Origin: Larkinella punicea
Lineage (GTDB): Bacteria; Bacteroidota; Bacteroidia; Cytophagales; Spirosomataceae
Length of the DNA: 64,000 nt
Direction of reading: 5' to 3'
Assembly (NCBI RefSeq): GCF_003334855.1
Contig: NZ_QOWE01000019.1
Location: forward strand, 62,001-126,000
The translations under genes were made by a program, and so were the position numbers. Below the pieces are notes generated by a model. That model saw only the letters and a list, made by a program, of their open reading frames with translations, was not told where the DNA came from and did not search any database. Of this stretch, positions 41,726 to 49,579 are shown piece after piece; the stretch's first letter is position 1, and every line of letters begins with the position of its first letter.

Positions 41726-42160
41726 ATGGATGTTACGAAGAATATTAAAGCAATGAGGGAGAAGAAAGGCTTAAGGCAGGCAGATTTAGCTGAAAAGCTT
41801 GGTATGGAAAGAAGTAATTATAGCCGTTTGGAGAAAAGAGGAAACGACTTATCGATTAGGCAAATTGAAGAAATTGCAAATGCAATGGGAGTTTCGTTTT
41901 TTGAGCTTTTACTTCCTTTAGAGCACAAAGCCTTTAGCAAGGGTGCCTTAGTTATCAATGAACTCCAGAATAGAAATATATACCTTATGACTAATCAAAG
42001 AAAGTTGGAGGCTTTTATGACCCTTTTCATGGAAATGGGAGAAGGTTTGATTAGTCAATTTGGACTTACAAAAGAAGTCTTTAAAAAGCAGCTTGATCCA
42101 GAGGGGAAATTAGAAGAATGGGCTAAGGAAAAAGTGGAGAGCTTCAAAGAGCAACTCTAA
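41726..42160 (+). CDS. XRE-family repressor-like regulator
   Basis: 144 residues from MDVTKNIKAMREKKG (ATG at 41726). A clear XRE HTH (KKGLRQADLAEKLGMERSNYSRLEKRGNDLSIRQIEEIANAMGVS) at about 10-62 is followed by a helical C-terminal part of about 80 residues that may dimerise. It is divergent from the small HTH gene and integrase across two dyads, the layout of a lysogeny-type switch, so it probably represses excision and replication of the element. No LexA-like peptidase motif is seen. Confidence 0.85.
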   Translation: MDVTKNIKAMREKKGLRQADLAEKLGMERSNYSRLEKRGNDLSIRQIEEIANAMGVSFFELLLPLEHKAFSKGALVINELQNRNIYLMTNQRKLEAFMTLFMEMGEGLISQFGLTKEVFKKQLDPEGKLEEWAKEKVESFKEQL

Positions 42161-42226
42161 AATTTTATTTCTAACATTTTATAAATATAGTTTCATAATT
42201 ATTATCAAAATATGATTGATATACTT

Positions 42227-44713
42227 TTAATTTTTTAACAAAATAGACTTTTCAGAAAAAAACTTATTAATAAAATCCTTAAGTAAATTTTTCTTACTCT
42301 CAGAATATTTACATTCATTTAATACCCCAAGATAAATAGATTTCTCTAATGCATAATTAAATAAAAGTAATATTTCGTTATCTAAATCATTACGAGAAAC
42401 ATTTGCATAAACTTTCTTATTTAATATATTAATCTTAAAATCGTGAATTACAAATAAATTGGTTAGGTAAGTACTAAAAAATGAATACCTCGATACCCAT
42501 ACATTTCGTAAATATGTCTTATATTTAAATGACGGATAGTAAATACCATCTTTTTTTTCAAATTTCTTATACTCTAATATCTCTGAATTATCCGACGAAT
42601 GATGAGCTAATATTTTATGTTTATCAATTTTAATTTCACAATAAATATCATGACCTAATTCACCAAGTCTATCAAAGGTTAAATCATTAAAAATATAATC
42701 ATTGCTAGCGTAAAGTCCACTATAAGGCTCTTTATATTGATTTTCATTTAATAATATGTATACAATTTCAATAGATTTCCGCATCATTTCCATAGCTTTT
42801 TCATGATCGTCACTGTAATAGTAAAGAGCTCTCTCATAATCTTTAGTTGTATCGTCATCTATTATAGGTAGACTCAAGTAATGTATACATCCATCAATAA
42901 TATATGGCTTCAAATCTAAATCATTATCTATTTGAATAAACTCCTCTATAATATCATCATAAATGTACGAATCCCCCTCAAATATACTTTGATAATTAAC
43001 AATAAATTCATCCTTAATTTCTATTGTAACAAACCCTTCAACACCTTCCATATATTTAGAAATATCAATTTTAGTATACTCTTTAGCATTACTCTGATTC
43101 ATAGCTATCATATTAATGACATTGTCTTTAGTCGAATTATCAAAGTTTATTAATTCAAATTCTATATTATCCGTAATAAAAAATTCCTCAATAAAAGATT
43201 TTACATTTTTTATATCATTATTAAAAACTGCCATAAATGAAGAAAAATTTAATTCTATCTCAGTACCGCTAAATGATAAATCAACATTTTCAGAAATTGA
43301 GGTGTATTCACTGTCTTTTTCTAAATCAATAATATATTTTTCAGTTGACAAATAATGTCTTGTACCAACTTTCACAGTTGAAGAAAGCATAAAACAAGAT
43401 AAAAATCCAATGCCATATGCTCCAATTGGTTGATATGAAAAATCTTTCAATTTAAAATCTTTTGAAGTATAATAAGATGACCCAATACTTAAAAAATGAT
43501 TTTTAATAGTATTAATAGTCATACCTATCCCATTATCTTTAATAGAAACAATATTATCTTTTTTATTAAAGATAATTTTTATTTTAGGGATATACGCATC
43601 ATCTTGGAAGGAAGCTTTTTTTTGTTCTTCTTCAAATCTTATTTTACAGGCATCAATAGAATTTTGAACAAGTTCTCTTAAACCAAGAGTTGCAGACCCG
43701 TAAATATGTTCTCCCATTAATAATTTACTAATTGCTTTAAAGTCTAAAATCATCTTATGATTTGAAAAAATATAACCTTTAGGTTCAATTTTATTTTCTA
43801 TTTGATAGTCAAATAGAAAATAGTATTTCATATCCATTTTGCTAGTTAATAAAATACAATCGTAAAGCTCTTGCTGTACCCAATCTAAATAAGTAAGTAC
43901 TTTTCTGTGTATACTAGGATTATCGCAACTTCCATAAAACACTATTTTATTTAATTTTGTACGTTGGTCTTTTTCTATTTTTTTATTATTACTAATAACA
44001 AAATGCTGTAGCCATTCTTTATCACTTATTAGTTTTGGTTTAATAAGCTTATATAGTTTATATGGGGTTCTTTGAGTATCAATATCTAAAATATCAGATA
44101 TTCTAAGCAAGCATGCACAATATTGGGGGTTAAAAGTATAATCACCTTTTACTACATGGTTATTTAAATTTTTCAATATCCAATCTGTATTTTCAGTATG
44201 ACTTTGACATATTAATGCAATTTCATGCGCAAAATTATTTGTGGCTTGATTAGGCAAATGTAGTTTATCAATTAAATTATTTTTTATATAGTTTGCCGAT
44301 CTTTCGGCATGCATATCTCTAATAAATTCTTGAATTGCTATTGTTTCGTTCGAATAATATTTACTATAAGCAGAATAGTTACCTTTACTAGATACGTAAT
44401 TATCATTTTTAATTTGAAGTATTTCATCATCCCAGACAGCCATTCCAATATCGTGAAGCAATGCAGAATAGCAAAGAACACAAATCTCTAGATCGCTCAG
44501 CTGACTAATATCGTTAATAAAATTATACATATATTCCATTATTCTGTTCGAATGGCCTGTATTATGCAGAGTATATGTACTAAAAACCACTTGTATTCTA
44601 TTATTTAATATTATACTTGATTCTTCGTATATTTCAAATAACATTTTCAATAATGGACTTTTTCTTTTATTAAGTTCCATAATAAATCCTAAATCTTCAA
44701 AACTTATTTCCAT
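42227..44713 (-). CDS. HD-domain and Hsp90/GHKL-ATPase fusion protein, candidate defence gene
   Basis: 828 residues, very AT-rich. The N-terminal HD domain shows His54 (NTGHSNRI), His87-Asp88 (ALLHDIGM), His135 (DMHAERS), His172 (CQSHTENTDW) and Asp207 (RISDILDID), a full metal phosphohydrolase set. A GHKL/Hsp90-type ATPase follows: Glu347/Asn351 (RELVQNSIDAC), the G1 box DNGIGM (393-398) and G2 box GAYGIGF (431-437). The last 350 residues are unrecognised. HD enzymes cleave nucleotides or (p)ppGpp-like signals, while Hsp90-like ATPases act as conformational switches. The gene is alone next to the right attachment site, a usual cargo position. A defence role is inferred. Confidence 0.85.
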   Translation of the reverse strand: MEISFEDLGFIMELNKRKSPLLKMLFEIYEESSIILNNRIQVVFSTYTLHNTGHSNRIMEYMYNFINDISQLSDLEICVLCYSALLHDIGMAVWDDEILQIKNDNYVSSKGNYSAYSKYYSNETIAIQEFIRDMHAERSANYIKNNLIDKLHLPNQATNNFAHEIALICQSHTENTDWILKNLNNHVVKGDYTFNPQYCACLLRISDILDIDTQRTPYKLYKLIKPKLISDKEWLQHFVISNNKKIEKDQRTKLNKIVFYGSCDNPSIHRKVLTYLDWVQQELYDCILLTSKMDMKYYFLFDYQIENKIEPKGYIFSNHKMILDFKAISKLLMGEHIYGSATLGLRELVQNSIDACKIRFEEEQKKASFQDDAYIPKIKIIFNKKDNIVSIKDNGIGMTINTIKNHFLSIGSSYYTSKDFKLKDFSYQPIGAYGIGFLSCFMLSSTVKVGTRHYLSTEKYIIDLEKDSEYTSISENVDLSFSGTEIELNFSSFMAVFNNDIKNVKSFIEEFFITDNIEFELINFDNSTKDNVINMIAMNQSNAKEYTKIDISKYMEGVEGFVTIEIKDEFIVNYQSIFEGDSYIYDDIIEEFIQIDNDLDLKPYIIDGCIHYLSLPIIDDDTTKDYERALYYYSDDHEKAMEMMRKSIEIVYILLNENQYKEPYSGLYASNDYIFNDLTFDRLGELGHDIYCEIKIDKHKILAHHSSDNSEILEYKKFEKKDGIYYPSFKYKTYLRNVWVSRYSFFSTYLTNLFVIHDFKINILNKKVYANVSRNDLDNEILLLFNYALEKSIYLGVLNECKYSESKKNLLKDFINKFFSEKSILLKN

Positions 44714-44951
44714 AATTTAGATTAAATTTAGTCGAAATCAATTTTGCCAAATTCCAATTCCAATGTTTATTCTAATACTAAAATTACAATTCAACTTACA
44801 TTTAACCTCGGACTTACATACTGATAGTCAATTAATTAATGAAAATCCAAGGCAAATTCAATACGTACAAATAATATAATAGTATTCTAATTAACAATTG
44901 AAAATAAATAAAAAATGTAACTAGCTGTATATCAATAAATTACTATCAATA

Positions 44952-44972
44952 TTCGAATACGTCAACTCCCAC
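44952..44972. repeat. Right attachment site
   Basis: This copy matches the 3' end of tRNA-Val (34918-34938) at 19 of 21 positions, with TA in place of CC after TTCGAA and the perfect core CGTCAACTCCCAC. No tRNA precedes it. It marks the right border of the integrated element. Confidence 0.85.
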
Positions 44973-44990
44973 CCTGAAAATCAAGTACGT

Positions 44991-45020
44991 AGCCACTTCG
45001 AAAACGAGGTGGCTTTTTTG
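44991..45020 (+). terminator. Terminator beyond the right junction, probably the original tRNA terminator
   Basis: AGCCACTTCG-AAAA-CGAGGTGGCT followed by TTTTTTG is an intrinsic terminator 18 bp past the right attachment site. No gene reads into it. It most likely ended tRNA-Val before the element inserted. Confidence 0.75.
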
Positions 45021-45458
45021 TTTGATACACAATTTGCTACACAATTTCCATACTACTAGTTCAATTAGACAGTTTTCGTAGCTAAGAAAAGAGTTTTTTC
45101 AGAAGGGTGGTGAGAGGTGTTTTTTATCGCAAGACCATTTTTGAAATGCCCTAAAACGGCATATACCCAGAAAGCTAATCTGCTGGGCCTATTCTCTGCG
45201 CCGATATAGACGTCAGATGTTGTTCAAAAAGGATGGTTCTCCTACTGTAGTAAATCTCATGCCCCCTTTTTTGCCGAAAGGAATTTCGTATAGTTGAATC
45301 GTTCTATAAACACCTCAAGATAATCTTATTATCAAAAAGTGTATCGGACGATCGTATCAACCATGTGTTGCCCGATCACTAGTATTCAGAATCAATCAGA
45401 AGGGTATATGGAAATGTCCAGAGCATGATGATCTGATCAGTGACGAAACCAAATTTAT
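45021..45458. other. Gene-free spacer after the element
   Basis: No ORF with a plausible start and no RNA gene is seen. A minus-strand frame at about 45080-45240 stays open for some 50 codons without a start codon and could be a decayed fragment, but nothing identifies it. A repeat of CTACACAATTT near 45030-45047 is the only visible pattern. Confidence 0.5.
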
Positions 45459-45716
45459 CTAGTGCTCCTGTTGATTTTCAAATGGGGGTAATTCAAAATC
45501 AACCAATTCCTTCAAATCCACCTTCAGTGTACGAGCAAGTACTGCTATCATACTGAGCGTTACATTTACTTCACCACGCTCAATACGTCCGACCTGACTC
45601 AGCCAAAGTTCCGATTCATCAGCAAGAGCCTGCTGGGTCATTCCACGCTGCGTGCGGACCTTACGAAGCTGATGCCCAAATAACCGAAGTAACTCTTTGT
45701 CCCGAATTTTTACCAC
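45459..45716 (-). CDS. XRE-family transcriptional regulator
   Basis: About 85 residues from a GTG at 45716 (VKIRDKELLRLFGHQLRKV); a further GTG at 45755 would add 13 hydrophobic residues. The HTH is TQRGMTQQALADESELWLSQVGRIERGEVNVTLSMIAVLARTL, a standard XRE/Cro-CI domain with no effector domain. It stands divergent from the unrecognised gene at 45823, with a TATCTTTG -7 box (45783-45790) and a short CACTT-TT-AAGTG dyad (45753-45764) between them, so it probably controls that cluster. Confidence 0.8.
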   Translation of the reverse strand: MVKIRDKELLRLFGHQLRKVRTQRGMTQQALADESELWLSQVGRIERGEVNVTLSMIAVLARTLKVDLKELVDFELPPFENQQEH

Positions 45717-45782
45717 GGGACAAATAATTAACTTGATTCTTTCAATAAATAACACTTTTAAGTGCTATTTTGAAAAATTAGG

Positions 45783-45790
45783 TATCTTTG
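45783..45790 (+). promoter_or_regulatory. -7 box of the 45.8 kb cluster
   Basis: TATCTTTG is a perfect match to TAnnTTTG, 33 bp before the ATG at 45823. A CACTT-TT-AAGTG dyad 19 bp upstream is a candidate site for the divergent XRE regulator. Confidence 0.5.
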
Positions 45791-45822
45791 CTGCTGAATT
45801 TTCAATCAAAGACCCATTAAAA

Positions 45823-46869
45823 ATGGAAAGTAATTCAACCATTTTAGTGCCAGCTAATAGCATATACCCCGATGGTGGTCTCTACCTCCGCTTTTTCCAA
45901 AAAGAGCTGTTCCTTCCCCTTGACGAACTGGGTTCCACCCAGTTCGTTGAAGAACGCGCCACGGATTTTTTGATGGACACGATTAGGGATGATTGGGGAT
46001 TCACCTCTTCGTATGATTCGGCCATCAAGGAAGACTCTGAAAATCCGAAAGAAGCCAGCAAAACCGTTCGCATTCAGATTCCTTTGCCCAGCGGGAAAAT
46101 CACCGAGGATATGGCCAAGCTTGAAACCCTGATCGGCTATACCCACGATGAAATCATCGGCATGAAGAGCCGATCAGATGACTATTCAACTACTCCGTTT
46201 GATCCCAACGCCATCCGAATCGCGTATTTCGGGCCGGGGATGAGCGAGCCACTCACCAACTTTGGCTTCGAGCATGATTACTCGGGTCAAAGCCTGTTTG
46301 GGGAGGGGCGGAGTACCTATTCCATCCGTTTACAGTTCCCAAATGGCTATTTTGATCCACAGGAGAATAAAGGAGGGGACGAACCAGTAAAAACAGGCGA
46401 CTGGCATTTGAAAAGCCTTGGGCAGAAAATCCATCATCTAAGGACACAGGAGAAGGCCCCTCTGGTGTCTTTCCCAAAAAGTACGATTCCCACGATTTAT
46501 GCCATCGGAACCTACCGCGAACAACCGTTAGGAAAAAAACAAACTGGGCGCTTGCCAGTGGTGGGGGGCGAATTTCCCCACGTATTTGTTGAACTCCCGA
46601 GCGGTAAGCAGTACCCGCTGAAGCATGAGGATGTCGTCCGCTACGAGACACCGAATGGAGAAGAAATCGACGTACTCTGGGCGGAAATCCACCTGAACGA
46701 TGAAGTTATCACCCCGCGCTTTTTGCACCTTTCCTATGAAATTATTGATTACCTCATCAAATATGCTCCGGCAGCAAAAGGGAACCCGGGTTCGTTGAAA
46801 GCGGTGATTTTTGAAAGCGATAGCCGGACCATCCGTTGTTTTATGAGTTTGAACCTGTGGACCCCCTAA
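45823..46869 (+). CDS. Protein of unknown function, first gene of the GYF cluster
   Basis: 348 residues from MESNSTILVPANS (ATG at 45823; the upstream open frame crosses the promoter box and is rejected). No signal peptide, membrane helix or motif I recognise. It is rich in Pro, Gly and charged residues with probable beta structure. Segments such as KSLGQKIHHLRTQEKAPLVSFPKSTIPTIYAIG might help profile searches. GC and codon use resemble host genes rather than the AT-rich element next door. It is followed after 66 bp by a GYF-domain membrane protein, and the XRE regulator faces it. Confidence 0.7.
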   Translation: MESNSTILVPANSIYPDGGLYLRFFQKELFLPLDELGSTQFVEERATDFLMDTIRDDWGFTSSYDSAIKEDSENPKEASKTVRIQIPLPSGKITEDMAKLETLIGYTHDEIIGMKSRSDDYSTTPFDPNAIRIAYFGPGMSEPLTNFGFEHDYSGQSLFGEGRSTYSIRLQFPNGYFDPQENKGGDEPVKTGDWHLKSLGQKIHHLRTQEKAPLVSFPKSTIPTIYAIGTYREQPLGKKQTGRLPVVGGEFPHVFVELPSGKQYPLKHEDVVRYETPNGEEIDVLWAEIHLNDEVITPRFLHLSYEIIDYLIKYAPAAKGNPGSLKAVIFESDSRTIRCFMSLNLWTP

Positions 46870-46935
46870 CGGGTAAATTCCAAAACCTCCACCGGGTTGA
46901 TTACTCTTGACCCATGTGAACTACGCTTACCCAGC

Positions 46936-47844
46936 ATGCATCACCCAACGTATTACCTTGTCGAAAACGATCAGAGGCAAGGACCCTTTACCCGGGAGCA
47001 ACTCGCCGGGCTTTCCCTAACGCCCAATACGCTGGTCTGGTATCCGGGATCGAAGCAATGGCAGCGGGCTTACCACGTCGAGGAAATCCGGAGGCTATTT
47101 CCAGCGTGGGAATCGGGGGAGACCATCGACCCCGAAGAAACAGCTAGCGAGAAGGCATCGACGGGTATGTATGTAGGGCTTATAATCGGCACCCTTGCTT
47201 TAGTGGTACTGGTCTATCTTTTTAGTCGTTCCGACTGGTCCACAATGAACCAAGCGGCAACGAAACCCGCCACTAAACACCGGTTGCCGCCAACAGCCAA
47301 TGAGATTTCCGAAGCCCGACAGAAGCCACCAATCACCCCGGTAGAAGCAGATTCCATCATGGTCTTCGTGGATGAGCCTGCCAACGAGGAGCCCGAACAG
47401 GTACCCGGATTCGCCACCCAACCACCCATCGAGAACGGGTTGGAAAGCAGCGAGCAGCCCTCCTTCGCTATTTCGAACCTGATCGCCGACCCCGAAAACT
47501 ACGCTCGCTGGAAAGGCCATTGGAGTCCAGTTAACGGAGATGTTTTTTCGGGCGATATGGCCCTCAAAAAGGATGGTTTGATCTTCTGGATAGCAGCACA
47601 ACTTATACTCAACTGTACCGGGCGCTTCGAAGGCAATAAACTCATCCTGAGCTTTCAGGAAGAGGATGGCATTTCCAGCCTCACGTACCCTCGCAGTGGA
47701 AGTGATATTCTCGAAATGCAGCGTTTACCCAACGAACAATGCCAAATCCGATGGCTTAACGAAGAATTACGTCGCCAAGTCATCGCTATAGACCCGAACA
47801 TTGAATCGGGATCGATCCTACGCAGAATACAAACTACTGATTAG
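46936..47844 (+). CDS. GYF_2-domain membrane protein
   Basis: 302 residues from MHHPTYYLVENDQRQGPFTR (ATG at 46936). The N-terminal GYF_2 domain (about 5-55) has the pattern YYLVENDQRQGPFTREQL and TLVWYPGSKQWQRA, the fold that binds proline-rich peptides. One membrane helix follows (about 77-97, VGLIIGTLALVVLVYLF), then a Pro/Glu-rich linker and a C-terminal domain of about 110 residues (YARWKGHWSPVNGDVFSGDMALKKDG) probably outside the membrane. It pairs with the next gene, which has the same GYF_2-helix plan. Function unknown. Confidence 0.75.
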   Translation: MHHPTYYLVENDQRQGPFTREQLAGLSLTPNTLVWYPGSKQWQRAYHVEEIRRLFPAWESGETIDPEETASEKASTGMYVGLIIGTLALVVLVYLFSRSDWSTMNQAATKPATKHRLPPTANEISEARQKPPITPVEADSIMVFVDEPANEEPEQVPGFATQPPIENGLESSEQPSFAISNLIADPENYARWKGHWSPVNGDVFSGDMALKKDGLIFWIAAQLILNCTGRFEGNKLILSFQEEDGISSLTYPRSGSDILEMQRLPNEQCQIRWLNEELRRQVIAIDPNIESGSILRRIQTTD

Positions 47845-47856
47845 CATTTGCCGTGT

Positions 47857-49080
47857 ATGAACTATTATTTACTCCTGAATCGGGATCAACAGCTAGGACC
47901 TTTGGCCAAAGAGCAATTACTGGAAGCTGGGATGGTGCCGACATCACTGGTGTGGCACTCTGGCTTACCAGACTGGAAGCAAGCCGAAGAACTCCCGGAA
48001 TTAGATGATCTTTTTCCAAAGCAAGAAACCCCGCCAATCCTGCTGGTCAACGAAGAAGTTCCTCCACCGATCCCCGATGATCTCCCGCCAGCCGTCCCGG
48101 ATCTCGATACGATCCCACTCATCGAAGAGGAAAATCCGGAGTTTTCGCATGTGTCCGCACCTGCTCCGGTAGCCCTTGCCCTCAAGATCGTAGGGGTCAT
48201 GGTGTTCGTTTTCGGGGGCTTTCTATTAATCTGGGATCGTATGCAGGAACGAGCCGCTAAAATTCCCCTAACCCAAATCGAAAAGCACCTTAATTATCAG
48301 GATTTCAACCCTCGGAAAAAAGAAACGATCCGAATAGAATACCGGGACCTGCTGCAAGCACATCCCGATAGCCCCGAGGCCAACTATTTACGGGGACGAC
48401 TGGAAAACAAAGACAGCGCGACTACCGTCGAATACTTCCAAAAAGCCTTGGAACTAAAGCCAGATTTCTACTGGGGCCAGTTGGGAATGGGCGAATACTA
48501 CACAAAACAGGAACAGTATCGCAAAGCCGAGGCCGCTCTACAGAAAGCCATTGCCCTCGAGGATCAGTTACCCTACGCCTATCTGGCTTTAGGTCAACTC
48601 TATGAACATCAAGGCCTTTACCGGCCTGACCTGAATTATACTGTTAAAATGGCCATGTTTCAGAAAGCAGAAAAACACTATCAACAAGCTAAGCGGCACT
48701 GCCAACCTGAAGCTCCACTTTTAAACCAAATTGTGGCGGCTCGCACTGATCTGGTCGAGCGGCAAAAACGGATCGAGGATTTTTCGCCATGTCATTCTTT
48801 TGCAGGTTTCTACCAAGGGAGTGCTTACATGGGAGCTATTACCGGTGGTCGTGCTTCGCTGGATCTAACCGAAGCATGTAATTGTATTCTATCCTATGAT
48901 TTTGGCTATTATGGACAAGAAAATGAATCTGGAACGATCGTAAAAGAAAACGGGCGGTATATTTTTAGGGGCAGTGAAAAGATCGGCAAATACGAACAGC
49001 ATCAAAAGTACAACATGGAGGTGTCGGCTAAACGAATCAAAATTTACGGTGACACATGGGGTGCTACCTTCCTGCGCTGA
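47857..49080 (+). CDS. GYF_2-domain membrane protein with TPR repeats
   Basis: 407 residues from MNYYLLLNRDQQLGPLAKEQL (ATG at 47857). GYF_2 domain about 1-50 (SLVWHSGLPDWKQAEEL), then a Pro/Glu/Asp-rich linker (about 50-105), one membrane helix (about 108-128) and TPR-like helices at about 155-285 (YFQKALELKPDFYWGQLGMGEYYTKQEQYRKAEAALQKAIAL). The C-terminal about 90 residues contain FAGFYQGSAYMG. Starts 12 bp after the previous gene stops. The linker could be a ligand for the GYF domain of either protein. Confidence 0.78.
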   Translation: MNYYLLLNRDQQLGPLAKEQLLEAGMVPTSLVWHSGLPDWKQAEELPELDDLFPKQETPPILLVNEEVPPPIPDDLPPAVPDLDTIPLIEEENPEFSHVSAPAPVALALKIVGVMVFVFGGFLLIWDRMQERAAKIPLTQIEKHLNYQDFNPRKKETIRIEYRDLLQAHPDSPEANYLRGRLENKDSATTVEYFQKALELKPDFYWGQLGMGEYYTKQEQYRKAEAALQKAIALEDQLPYAYLALGQLYEHQGLYRPDLNYTVKMAMFQKAEKHYQQAKRHCQPEAPLLNQIVAARTDLVERQKRIEDFSPCHSFAGFYQGSAYMGAITGGRASLDLTEACNCILSYDFGYYGQENESGTIVKENGRYIFRGSEKIGKYEQHQKYNMEVSAKRIKIYGDTWGATFLR

Positions 49081-49225
49081 CCGGCTGACACATAGATGGT
49101 TGAGGTACCTACACCGGATTGTCACAAACTCGGAGCCGGTTACCAATTGAGTAATCATACAAATCGGGATTTTCCGCAATCGTTGAATTTGAATAGTTAC
49201 CCGTAAACCCCATTCAACCCAACTC

Positions 49226-49474
49226 ATGACTTCCATCGAAATCAAAACCTACGAGGCTCTGAAAGAGAAACTGGGTCAGCAAGCGGCCCAGCAGTTGATG
49301 CAAACTATTTTTACCCTCCAGCAAGCCGGTGCAAAACCGGGACCCGAATCCGTTCCCACAACCCCCCAAGTTGAGCTTATGCTGGCCCGAATGAAAAGGC
49401 ATTTGGTTCTGTGGCTGGCGGGTCTGTGGCTGATCCAGATGATCACCCTCGTTTCCCTGTTTCTTCACCTGTAA
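49226..49474 (+). CDS. Small protein with amphipathic N-terminus and C-terminal membrane helix
   Basis: 82 residues: an acidic/glutamine-rich helix (EIKTYEALKEKLGQQAAQQLMQTIF), a Pro-rich turn, and one membrane span (LVLWLAGLWLIQMITLVSLFLHL) at the C-terminus. Not recognised. This tail-anchored plan resembles small coiled-coil membrane proteins of mobile DNA. It faces the tape-measure-like gene across a terminator and could belong with it or with the GYF cluster. Confidence 0.6.
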   Translation: MTSIEIKTYEALKEKLGQQAAQQLMQTIFTLQQAGAKPGPESVPTTPQVELMLARMKRHLVLWLAGLWLIQMITLVSLFLHL

Positions 49475-49510
49475 TCCTCCTTCCGGGACCCTGCCAAAAC
49501 CCCGGGACCT

Positions 49511-49541
49511 AAAAAAAGCCGAAGGTTTTAGACCCTCGGCT
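49511..49541 (-). terminator. Terminator of the tape-measure-like gene
   Basis: AGCCGAAGG (49517-49525) and CCCTCGGCT (49533-49541) form a stem that on the minus strand is followed by TTTTTTT. It lies 39 bp past the stop of the minus-strand gene. Confidence 0.8.
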
Positions 49542-49579
49542 CGCCAGTGGATGGTGGATGATGATCATCGCTGGTTCCG

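Larger units (their letters stand above)
34918..44972. mobile_element. 10 kb integrative element in tRNA-Val, satellite-like
   Basis: Bounded by imperfect 21-bp direct repeats, the left one inside a tRNA gene. The DNA is visibly AT-rich compared with both flanks, extremely so at 42.2-44.9 kb. It encodes a tyrosine integrase, two HTH proteins, a VapE-like ATPase, a Toprim primase-like protein and cargo of unknown function at both ends. No relaxase, conjugation, capsid or tail gene is seen. Replication genes plus integrase without transfer genes resembles phage satellites (SaPI/PICI-like) or small mobilisable islands. Confidence 0.85.

Noticed and set aside
45080-45240. Minus-strand open frame of about 50 codons after the element
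   Set aside because: No start codon, no recognisable motif and no conserved context; not enough to call a pseudogene.
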